From NCBI GenBank assembly GCA_013203845.1, contig JABMPE010000702.1:1-41097 (forward strand): DNA of 41,097 nucleotides. The letters run 5' to 3'. The notes below the pieces were generated by a model, which had not been told where the DNA came from, did not search any database, and saw only the letters and a program-made list of their open reading frames with translations. The DNA comes from Rhodopirellula sp. GTDB lineage: Bacteria; Planctomycetota; Planctomycetia; Planctomycetales; Planctomycetaceae. The translations under genes were made by a program, and so were the position numbers. Shown here in pieces: positions 34,398-41,097 of this stretch. Each line of letters begins with the position of its first letter. Position 1 is the stretch's first letter.

Positions 34398-35360
34398 ATG
34401 CCAGATTCATATATTGTGAGATACGGCTCGACCCGGACGGTCGCCGAATTCAGCTTCAAAGGTCCACAACAGTTTGCACGTTCAGACTCGGTGGTCATCC
34501 GCAGTAGCCGAGGCACCGAGTGGGGCGAAGTCCTCTGCCCGGCCACCGACGCCACACGAAAATACCTCAAGAGCGAAGAGCAGGCTGGTCGAATTCTTCG
34601 CGCTGCCGACGACGAGGCATGGACCAAACGTGACGAAATGCTGGCTCGCGAGCAGGAAGTCTTCAAAGAGGCCCGACAGATCATTCGTGACCATAAACTC
34701 AACATGACTCTGGTCGACATCGAATGCCTTTTCGGTGGCGAACGAGTTGTCTTTTACTACCTGGCAGAGCAGCGAGTCGATTTTCGCGAACTCGTCAAAA
34801 CACTCGCCAGAAGTTTTCAGTCGCGGATCGAGATGCGGCAGATTGGTGTTCGCGACGAAGCAAAACTGCTCGCCGACTTTGGTGACTGCGGACGCCCCGT
34901 CTGCTGCGGCAGCCATCTGACGGAGATGCCGCCGGTTTCGATGAAGATGGCCAAAATGCAGAAAGCGACGCTCGATCCCAACAAGATTTCGGGCCGGTGC
35001 GGACGTCTCAAATGCTGCCTCCGATACGAATTCGACACCTACGAAGAGTACCGCCGTGAACTCCCATCGAACGGCACGATCGTCGTTACAAAACAGGGAC
35101 AGGGCAAAGTCGTCGCTCAGGAAATCCTCGCGAAAAAAGTGCTGGTTTCTTACGACGGCGGTCGTCGGATGATTGTCGACCTGTCAGAAATCCTGACGAC
35201 GATCAGTTCAAAGAAAGCCGCATCAGACGCTGCAGGAAAGTCCAAACCAGACCAGGAAAGCTCACCGGACACAGCCAGCGCCAACGCTGACAGCAAATCG
35301 AAGCCCACCGACACCCGGCAGAATTCATCGCCCAGCGATTCCAACCCTGACCGCCCGTAA
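34398..35360 (+). CDS. ricT: RicT-like PSP1-domain protein
   Basis: 320 residues. Seen: a PSP1 domain with conserved FGDCGRPVCC (C164, C169, C170) and SGRCGRLKCCLRYE (C201, C206, C207), close to RicT/YaaT. In Bacillus the RicA-RicF-RicT complex carries Fe-S clusters through such cysteines and acts in RNase Y-dependent RNA processing and sporulation control. The Ser/Asp/Lys-rich tail from about 285 is disordered. The ATG at 34398 has AAAGG about 6 nt upstream. It lies 77 bp after the citrate-synthase-like gene. ricA and ricF are not in the window, so whether it works in a Ric complex is unknown. Confidence 0.9.
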   Translation: MPDSYIVRYGSTRTVAEFSFKGPQQFARSDSVVIRSSRGTEWGEVLCPATDATRKYLKSEEQAGRILRAADDEAWTKRDEMLAREQEVFKEARQIIRDHKLNMTLVDIECLFGGERVVFYYLAEQRVDFRELVKTLARSFQSRIEMRQIGVRDEAKLLADFGDCGRPVCCGSHLTEMPPVSMKMAKMQKATLDPNKISGRCGRLKCCLRYEFDTYEEYRRELPSNGTIVVTKQGQGKVVAQEILAKKVLVSYDGGRRMIVDLSEILTTISSKKAASDAAGKSKPDQESSPDTASANADSKSKPTDTRQNSSPSDSNPDRP

Positions 35361-35380
35361 ACTCCAGAGTCGAAACAGCC

Positions 35381-35418
35381 TCGCACCGTTTCGCACCGTT
35401 TCGCACCGTTTCGCACCA
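35381..35418. repeat. 10-bp tandem repeat between ricT and feoA
   Basis: TCGCACCGTT occurs three times head to tail (35381-35390, 35391-35400, 35401-35410), and a fourth partial copy TCGCACCA follows. It lies in the gap just after the ricT stop. A repeated 10-mer might vary in copy number or bind a protein at one helical turn spacing. Confidence 0.9.
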
Positions 35419-35480
35419 CACCGCCGCATCCTGCTCCACACTGATTTCAATCGTTGCCTGTTGTTCCGGAACCATTCCAC

Positions 35481-35705
35481 GTGCCGATCATCCCGCTCGA
35501 ACTACTGGCTGCTGGCGAACGAGCGCGCATCGTCGAAATCGACGGGGACAGCGCGTTCGTCAACCGCCTGAACGAGATGGGTCTCAGCGAGGACGCGGAA
35601 ATCAAGATGATTCAATCGGGTACGCCCTGTATCATCGCCCTGAATAATCACCGCCTCAGCTTCCGGGGAGAAGAAGCCGGCATGATCTTTGTCGAAACAG
35701 ATTGA
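35481..35705 (+). CDS. FeoA-domain protein, no FeoB beside it
   Basis: Small SH3-like barrel, 75 residues from GTG 35481 (start VPIIPLELLAAG); a TTG at 35454 would make 84 codons. No strong ribosome-binding site decides between them. Seen: the FeoA core PLELLAAGERARIVEIDGD, then FVNRLNEMGLSEDAEIKMIQSGTP and RLSFRGEEAGMIFVE. FeoA normally regulates the FeoB iron pump; no feoB lies in the window, so this may act alone or with a distant FeoB. It is 77 bp upstream of the M50 fusion protein. Confidence 0.8.
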   Translation: MPIIPLELLAAGERARIVEIDGDSAFVNRLNEMGLSEDAEIKMIQSGTPCIIALNNHRLSFRGEEAGMIFVETD

Positions 35706-35782
35706 GCTTCTGTTTCATCGTCCGGGCTGTCGACTGGCGTTTGCCGACTGAAACCTGACGTAGAACCGGGAATTGAGTCCCC

Positions 35783-38014
35783 ATGTCTGTCGCAGCTCCC
35801 GCACATACTGCGGAGACCCGCGTCCTGCCGATCCGGCGGCGAGCGGACCTTCGCTGTCATGAACAACACATCGGTGGCAGCCGCTTCTGGCACGTCAAAG
35901 ACCCGGTTTCACTCAGGTACTATCAACTCAGCCCGGAAGAATATTCCGTCCTGATAATGCTCGACGGAACCGTTTCGCTGCAGGAAATCCGTCGCCGTTT
36001 CGAAATCGAATTTGCGCCGCAACGACTTTCGCTTCCACAGGTACAATCTTTTCTCGCAACGCTGCACAGTTCTGGATTAGTCATTTCCGACTCGCCAGGC
36101 CAGGCACAGATTCTGGTTTCAAGAACCCATACTGAACGAAATCAACGACTGCTCAAACAATTCTCAAATGTGCTGGCGATCAAGTTTCGAGGTTTCGATC
36201 CGCACCGCTTTCTCAACTGGCTGGTTCCGCGCACTCGCTTTCTGTTCGCTCCCTGGTGCGTGACCATTTGCGTCGGCCTGATGCTGACAGCCGGAATTCT
36301 GGCGGCAGTCCGCGCAGACACGCTGCAGTCGAGACTTCCGCATTTCCATGAGTTCTTCGGGGCGACCAACCTGATCCTGCTGGCGGCAACGCTGGCCGTG
36401 ACGAAAGTGCTACACGAAATCGGCCACGCGGTTTCCTGCCGACACTTTGGCGGCGAGTGTCACGAGATGGGCGTCATGCTGCTGGTGCTGACGCCGTGCC
36501 TTTACTGCAACGTGTCAGATGCCTGGATGCTGCCCAGCCGCTGGCATCGCATCGTCATCAGCGCCGCCGGGATTTACGTCGAACTGCTACTGTCGGCACT
36601 CTGCCTTTTCCTGTGGTGGTTCTCTGTGCCGGGAGCATTTAATTCGCTTTGTTTGAATGTTGTTTTCGTCTGCTCTGTCAGCACGCTGCTGTTCAATGGT
36701 AACCCGCTGCTTCGCTACGACGGGTACTACATCCTGGCGGACCTCGTCGAGATCCCAAATCTTCGACAACAGGCTGGAACCCTCTTTCGCAACTGGATGA
36801 GCGTCTGGTTTCTGGACACAGAACTCGCCAACCGCCGGCTCCTGCCGCAACGCCACAAAGCGTTTCTGGTTTCATGGCATGTCGCTTCGTGGCTGTATCG
36901 ACTGCTCGTCTTGTGGGGGATCATGTGGTTTGTCCACCGCGTGCTGGATCCCTATGGTCTGGAACCTCTCGTCGTCGTGCTGGCTGCGTTGACTGTTACC
37001 GGCATGTTTCTCTCACCTCTGGTCAGGCTGATCAACCTGCTGACCAGTCCCTTCTGGAGTCATACTGTGAACTGGTCTCGATTCCGAGTCCGGACGCTGT
37101 TCGTTACCGGGCTGGTCGTCGCCAGCCTGACGATCCCGTTTCCGTTCTCCGTCAGAACGCCAGCGGTCATCCGTCCCGAAAATGCTCGAAGCGTGTTCGT
37201 CCACCAGGAAGGCACACTTCTGTGGGCTGTCGCTCCTGGCACCGCCGTTGAGCCCGATGAAGAAGTCGCCCGACTACAGAATCGGACACTCGATCGAGCC
37301 ATCGTCAAACTGGAAGGTGACGTCAAGCTGATTGAACAGAAGCTGGCGAATTTCGCCGATCGACGCCTGCGGGACGGCGACACCGTGGACGCGCTCATTC
37401 CGGCCACACAGGAGCGGCTTCAGGAAAAGAAAGAGGAGCTGCATCATCGAATTTCAGACCGGAAGCGGCTGACGCTGCGGGCACCGATTGCTGGCGTGGT
37501 CATCCCTCCGCCAGCGATCCCTTCATCAAAAGAACAACCGTCCGAAACCAGCGAACTTCCCCACTGGAGCGGTTCACCGCTCGACAGGGCCAACGTCGGA
37601 ACGGTTCTGGCGACCGGCACCGAACTCTGTCTGATCGGCCAGCCAGACCGGTTTGAAGCCATCATTGCGATCGATCAGGGAGACGTTGAGTTCGTCATTC
37701 CCGGCCAGAAAGTCGAGCTGATGATCAATCACGTTCCAGAAGAAGTTCTCACCGGAGAGATCGTTGACATCGCGGAAATCGATCTGGATGTCGCCCCCCG
37801 CGAACTCATCGAGCACGACGAATTCCCCACACGCCTGGACGCTGACGGAATTCCCCGACCACTGGCGACAGCCTACCAGGCACGAGTCCGCCTCGACCCC
37901 GTCGCATCGCAGCTCATCGTTCGAGCGACCGGTCTGGCGAAGATTCACTCGCAGCCCCAGTCAGTCGGACAGCGACTGCTGAGGTTCTTCAGGCAGACCT
38001 TCCGCTTCCGATAG
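35783..38014 (+). CDS. PqqD-like / M50 site-2 protease / HlyD-like membrane protein
   Basis: 743 residues. Seen, in order: an N-terminal winged-helix-like segment (about 30-115, YYQLSPEEYSVLIMLDGTVSLQEI) like PqqD/peptide-chaperone domains; a polytopic M50 core with HEIGH at H211-E212-x-x-H215; the second metal-site motif FNGNPLLRYDGYY near 310-320; then an HlyD/biotinyl-lipoyl-like region (about 450-743) with an N-terminal TM helix, a coiled-coil (LEGDVKLIEQKLANF) and GQKVELMINHVPEEV. The lone protein combines a metalloprotease-type membrane core with an adaptor-like half. A role in processing or exporting a peptide is plausible, unproven. No ABC transporter or OMP gene is adjacent. Confidence 0.87.
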   Translation: MSVAAPAHTAETRVLPIRRRADLRCHEQHIGGSRFWHVKDPVSLRYYQLSPEEYSVLIMLDGTVSLQEIRRRFEIEFAPQRLSLPQVQSFLATLHSSGLVISDSPGQAQILVSRTHTERNQRLLKQFSNVLAIKFRGFDPHRFLNWLVPRTRFLFAPWCVTICVGLMLTAGILAAVRADTLQSRLPHFHEFFGATNLILLAATLAVTKVLHEIGHAVSCRHFGGECHEMGVMLLVLTPCLYCNVSDAWMLPSRWHRIVISAAGIYVELLLSALCLFLWWFSVPGAFNSLCLNVVFVCSVSTLLFNGNPLLRYDGYYILADLVEIPNLRQQAGTLFRNWMSVWFLDTELANRRLLPQRHKAFLVSWHVASWLYRLLVLWGIMWFVHRVLDPYGLEPLVVVLAALTVTGMFLSPLVRLINLLTSPFWSHTVNWSRFRVRTLFVTGLVVASLTIPFPFSVRTPAVIRPENARSVFVHQEGTLLWAVAPGTAVEPDEEVARLQNRTLDRAIVKLEGDVKLIEQKLANFADRRLRDGDTVDALIPATQERLQEKKEELHHRISDRKRLTLRAPIAGVVIPPPAIPSSKEQPSETSELPHWSGSPLDRANVGTVLATGTELCLIGQPDRFEAIIAIDQGDVEFVIPGQKVELMINHVPEEVLTGEIVDIAEIDLDVAPRELIEHDEFPTRLDADGIPRPLATAYQARVRLDPVASQLIVRATGLAKIHSQPQSVGQRLLRFFRQTFRFR

Positions 38015-38028
38015 TAAAATTTTAAAGG

Positions 38029-38050
38029 CCGGAGCCGTAGGCCGGAGCAG
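38029..38050. repeat. Short direct repeat GGCCGGAGC
   Basis: GGCCGGAGC occurs twice, separated by CGTA, just after the M50 gene. Between the copies CGTAGGCCGG can pair weakly. No terminator is evident. Confidence 0.5.
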
Positions 38051-38153
38051 CCGCCGCGCCGTTCCGACCAAGTAGTTGATCGAAAATGCCGAGACTGCGT
38101 GGAGTTTGTTCCAGCCGACGATTCCTCGACTAACGAACCAGGCGACTGATCCG

Positions 38154-38993
38154 CTACACCCAGATCAGCATCCGTTCGCGAAGCTCCGGCGGCACACGTT
38201 TCGCGACTTCCTTTTCAAGCTGAAAGTCGTGATAGCGTGTGCTGAGATGCCCGACGATGATCAGTTCGTTGCGGAACCTGTCCATCCGATCCACAAAATC
38301 ATCGAGATGCATATGGCCAAACTTGTGAATCTTTTCCTTGCGGTGTTCGGGTCGGAAGAACGTCAGCTCCGTAATCAGAATCTGAGATTCAAAACATGGC
38401 GCGTACTCGTCCAGCCCGGCTGGCGACGTGTCACCGGTGTAACAAACAAGTGGCACCCGGACTTCCGCAGTAACGTCCTCGCCTGCCAGCTTGCGGTCGC
38501 GAATTTCGTCCTGCGGAAGCCCCACCAGTTCGGGCTTCAGTTTTCGTCGACGATCCCAGATCTGATAACCAACCGACGGCACTGTGTGCTTTGTTCTAAA
38601 GACGGTCACAACGTGTTCCCGCGACAGCTCGAACTCGTCTCCGGGCTTGACTCCCTTGAGTTCACAAACCATCCGCCCGCGATCCAGCCTTTGCCACGCC
38701 TGTAGCAGCCGGTCAGTGTTTTCGACGATTTCTTCCGGGAGATAAATCGTCGGCGGCTCCATCTTCATCATCCGTCGCCGGGCGACGAACGACGGCAGCG
38801 CCGCCATGTGGTCAAGGTGCCCGTGCGTAATGAAGAATGTTGAAGTCCCTGTGAAATCCCACGGGCTCGCGCCCAGGTCGAATCCCACCTTCAGTTCAGG
38901 AATACGCCAGTAACTCTGCACCGCCGCTCGAGAATACCCCTCGATCGTCAGCCCTTTGAATTCGTGAGTTTTGACGGGCAGGTTTTCAACCAT
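38154..38993 (-). CDS. RNase Z-like metallo-beta-lactamase-fold hydrolase
   Basis: 279 residues. Seen: the metal motif [11 protein letters not shown] (HxHxDH), a [13 protein letters not shown] segment with the second-site Asp, and [12 protein letters not shown] as the RNase Z-type C-terminal His motif (compare GHSS..YA). ELTFF follows the usual pattern. The lineup fits the ribonuclease Z branch, which trims tRNA 3' ends, though the exact substrate cannot be read from sequence. Compared with canonical RNase Z (~305 residues), the exosite arm is less obvious. It converges with the M50 gene and lies 165 bp downstream of the Gfo/Idh/MocA gene on the same strand. Confidence 0.82.
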   Translation of the reverse strand: MVENLPVKTHEFKGLTIEGYSRAAVQSYWRIPELKVGFDLGASPWDFTGTSTFFITHGHLDHMAALPSFVARRRMMKMEPPTIYLPEEIVENTDRLLQAWQRLDRGRMVCELKGVKPGDEFELSREHVVTVFRTKHTVPSVGYQIWDRRRKLKPELVGLPQDEIRDRKLAGEDVTAEVRVPLVCYTGDTSPAGLDEYAPCFESQILITELTFFRPEHRKEKIHKFGHMHLDDFVDRMDRFRNELIIVGHLSTRYHDFQLEKEVAKRVPPELRERMLIWV

Positions 38994-39158
38994 AAGATTT
39001 CGTTTTGACCGTTCTGCAGTATTCTCGCCGCCTCGTTTTCATTTTGCAGATTTGCAAGCCGTAGAAAACGCACAGCGGGAGCATCGCGGCTCCCGCTGTC
39101 GGGGAAGTGGTGTTTTACGCTGGGATCCAGATGACCTGATACTGTCGATTCTTAAGTG

Positions 39159-40259
39159 TTAGCTGACTTTGGCAATTCGACCGGATGCAATACTTTTGGC
39201 CTCGGCGTAGCAGAGTTTCAACGCGTCGCGAGCCATCGCACCGGACAACATCTCCGGCGTTTTCCCAGACGACACACCATCAACCGCTGCCTGCAGCTCA
39301 GCCGTAAACGCCGCGCACCACTCTGAGTCACCTTTGAGTTTCGGCGTCGTGACCTTCCTGCCCTTGTTCGTGATGAGTGTCAGTGCGCGGTCGACTTTCC
39401 ATTCGCCATCGTAGGTGCCCGCGCTGAACGCGATTGTTGCTTCTTCAAGAAACAACTCGAAACCGTGAGCGAAGGCGAGCCCCTGAGCCGCGATTCCACC
39501 ACTGACACACGACACCGCCAGTTCAGGGTCATCGTAGACATAGTTCGAATGAACATGGTTCACGAACCCTTCAACAAGAGTCCCTCGTGAGAACACCTCA
39601 GTCGGCACTCCGCACAGGGTGCTGATGAAATGGTTGTCATGAATGTGCAGATCAACGCCCCAGCCACCTGCATTCCGAAAGTCCGACAGGCTCGTCGACC
39701 ATGCCGGAGGTGCAATGACCCGTCGAAAATGAGCCGCTTTCAGTTTCCCGTACTTGCCACTCGTGACGGCTGACATCGCGAAGTCGAACTCGGGAAAGAA
39801 CGGTAGCACGTGAGCGACCATCAACTGAACGTTGGCCTTTTCAGCCGCTGCCACCATCCGGTTGGCAGCCTTGAGGTCGACGGAAATCGGTTTTTCAACG
39901 ATCACGTTTTTCCCAGCTTTGATCGCTTCCAGAGCGACCTGCTCATGCTGCTCAACCGGCAAACAGACATCGACGAGGTCGATATCGGGGTCAGCCAGAA
40001 GCTGATGGTAGTCAGCATAGGTTTTGATCGTTGAGAGATCGTTCAGTGCGCCGGGAGGCCCGAAGTTCCCCTGAATGGAACGCCAGTCTCCGTCCAGTTT
40101 CTTCTGGTCCCGAGTGGCGATCGCCGTGACTTTGCCGTTTTTAAGCTTCGATCCTGCAATTCTTCGACGACCGGACTTCGGATCATCTTTGAACCGATTC
40201 GCTCCCTCGAAATGTGTCATCCCCATGAAGCCGAGGCCGATGATGCCAATTCTGACCAT
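39159..40259 (-). CDS. Gfo/Idh/MocA-family oxidoreductase
   Basis: 366 residues. Seen: an N-terminal Rossmann motif VRIGIIGLGFMGMTHFEGA for NAD(P), the EKP motif in NVIVEKPISVDLKAANRMV (the conserved Lys of the family), and a C-terminal substrate-binding domain with GGWGVDLHIHDNHFI. Family enzymes oxidise or reduce sugars and cyclitols with NAD(P). Substrate unknown. No signal peptide is seen, although Tat-exported relatives are common in planctomycetes. A -10-like TATAAT lies 210 bp upstream on this strand (40469-40474) with a poor -35. Confidence 0.92.
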   Translation of the reverse strand: MVRIGIIGLGFMGMTHFEGANRFKDDPKSGRRRIAGSKLKNGKVTAIATRDQKKLDGDWRSIQGNFGPPGALNDLSTIKTYADYHQLLADPDIDLVDVCLPVEQHEQVALEAIKAGKNVIVEKPISVDLKAANRMVAAAEKANVQLMVAHVLPFFPEFDFAMSAVTSGKYGKLKAAHFRRVIAPPAWSTSLSDFRNAGGWGVDLHIHDNHFISTLCGVPTEVFSRGTLVEGFVNHVHSNYVYDDPELAVSCVSGGIAAQGLAFAHGFELFLEEATIAFSAGTYDGEWKVDRALTLITNKGRKVTTPKLKGDSEWCAAFTAELQAAVDGVSSGKTPEMLSGAMARDALKLCYAEAKSIASGRIAKVS

Positions 40260-41097
40260 CCCATAGTCTCCGTGATTCCAAGCAGAATCCGTGGGTATTT
40301 ACCGATGCTGCATCGCGGACTGCCGCGAGCAATACGTGTCAGCGACGGACTTCAACAGAAGGCCGCAAAAGCTTCAAGGCACAGGCCCAACCGAACCACA
40401 GGCCCAGAAAAAATGTTCTAACAAATTTGAAACGAATACAACTCAGCAAGAAACAGGGCGAAGGGCAAATTATACCTCTCCCAGACAAAGAAGAGACATT
40501 GACGGTCGCACGACACTCTCCAGGTCGGATTGCCGTCAGGCTGTCGACAATGTCACGATTCAACGATTTCTCAACGATTTCTTGGGATTTCCAGGGTCAG
40601 CGGACTGACGTCCGCCGCTCGCCTGCACGTCAGGGCGATTCGCCAGAAATATTTCATTCATGACCGCGTGAGGTAGATCTGTCGCGAGCTGGTAACTTTG
40701 CCCATGCAGATTCATCGCACAGATAATCCCCGAAAGCGTAGTAATCCTTGGGACGGCTTGATGAACGAAGAGTCCACCTGGACATCCCGCACAGCCGTAT
40801 GCCCACTAAGCTGACCACCCTTCGCAGCCTGACTTAACGATCTGTAAACACTTTTTTGCCGTAACTTACGCTGCATTCCGATCAGTTTCTGATCTGTGGT
40901 CGAATTCTGCAGAATCGCAGAAAATGAATGGACATCCAGATGTGTCACGTTATCCTGACGCCCAGTTTGCTCGATATCAGACGGCGCATGGTGCGCAGTC
41001 CAGCTGTTTCAATTGGGTGGTACCTTGAAACACACGCGGGCGAAATCGTGGACTCTTCCTTCGGGAAGACTACTGCGTGATATCAGAAGAGCATGGA
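40260..41097. other. Terminal 838 bp with no convincing gene
   Basis: Short frames on both strands (for example 40291-40608 plus and 40712-40948 minus) show no recognisable domain or membrane pattern and were not accepted. Seen instead: TATAAT on the minus strand at 40469-40474; small palindromes CGTAAcTTACG (40860-40870) and GATCAGtttCTGATC (40880-40894); and a run of three stem-loops at 40984-41069. No tRNA or other known RNA was recognised. Confidence 0.45.
40984..41069 (+). other. Cluster of three consecutive stem-loops at the window edge
   Basis: Stem 1 is GCGCA/TGCGC with loop TGG (40984-40996). Stem 2 is TGTTTCAA (41005-41012) with TTGAAACA (41025-41032), a perfect 8-bp stem with a 12-nt loop. 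Stem 3 is TCTTCC-TTCG-GGAAGA (41054-41069), a cUUCGg-type tetraloop hairpin. About 24 bp further an ATG (41093) follows AGAAGAGC, so a gene may begin at the window edge and this may be its leader. Strand is a guess based on that. Confidence 0.4.

Noticed and set aside
40291-40663. Plus-strand ORFs near the window end
   Set aside because: No recognisable features; low-complexity polar translation with no ribosome-binding site.
40712-40948. Minus-strand 78-codon ORF
   Set aside because: No recognised family, no clear ribosome-binding site; includes palindromes that suggest non-coding function.

Overview
The window looks like a chromosomal segment from a planctomycete (Planctomycetota). Family-level hallmarks support this: a DUF1501 protein with a twin-arginine leader (16515-17873, minus), a DUF1559 prepilin-like protein ending in an H-X9-DG motif (29321-30448, minus), a BatA/VWA membrane protein, a fused MFS/spermidine-synthase protein, a WD40 protein, and zinc-ribbon/single-TM proteins. 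No rRNA, tRNA, CRISPR array, insertion sequence or phage gene was recognised.

Layout. 1-7.2 kb is housekeeping: sufS (plus) converges on a minus-strand information-processing cluster read rplY-pth-rpsF-ssb-rplI-(terminator)-dnaB-rlmN. The usual rpsR between ssb and rplI is missing. 7.6-10 kb is a BatA/VWA protein. 10.45-14.1 kb is an unusually long GlnE-like adenylyltransferase with two ACT-like segments between its two nucleotidyltransferase modules. 14.2-17.9 kb holds an unrecognised zinc-ribbon/coiled-coil membrane protein, a small membrane protein, a WD40 protein and DUF1501. 18-21.3 kb is the fused MFS/spermidine synthase.

The most unusual region is 21.4-27.05 kb. One minus-strand unit encodes a P1B-type metal ATPase fused at its C-terminus to an HflK-like SPFH domain, followed by an HflC-like and then an HflK-like protein; the last two overlap by 4 bp. 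No ftsH is present. This suggests a metal pump built into an SPFH membrane assembly.

27.2-32.7 kb holds small cell-envelope genes on the minus strand: an LRR lipoprotein, a zinc-ribbon/TM protein, DUF1559, a CPBP protease and a dolichol-kinase-like enzyme. 33.0-38.0 kb is a plus-strand run: a citrate-synthase/citryl-CoA-lyase-like protein behind a clear promoter with an operator-like inverted repeat, then ricT (PSP1), a FeoA-domain protein without FeoB, and a PqqD-like/M50/HlyD-like membrane protein. 38.1-40.3 kb has an RNase Z-like hydrolase and a Gfo/Idh/MocA oxidoreductase (both minus). The last 0.8 kb has no convincing gene but ends in three consecutive small stem-loops.

All assignments come from reading motifs by eye. 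No database search or structure prediction was run.
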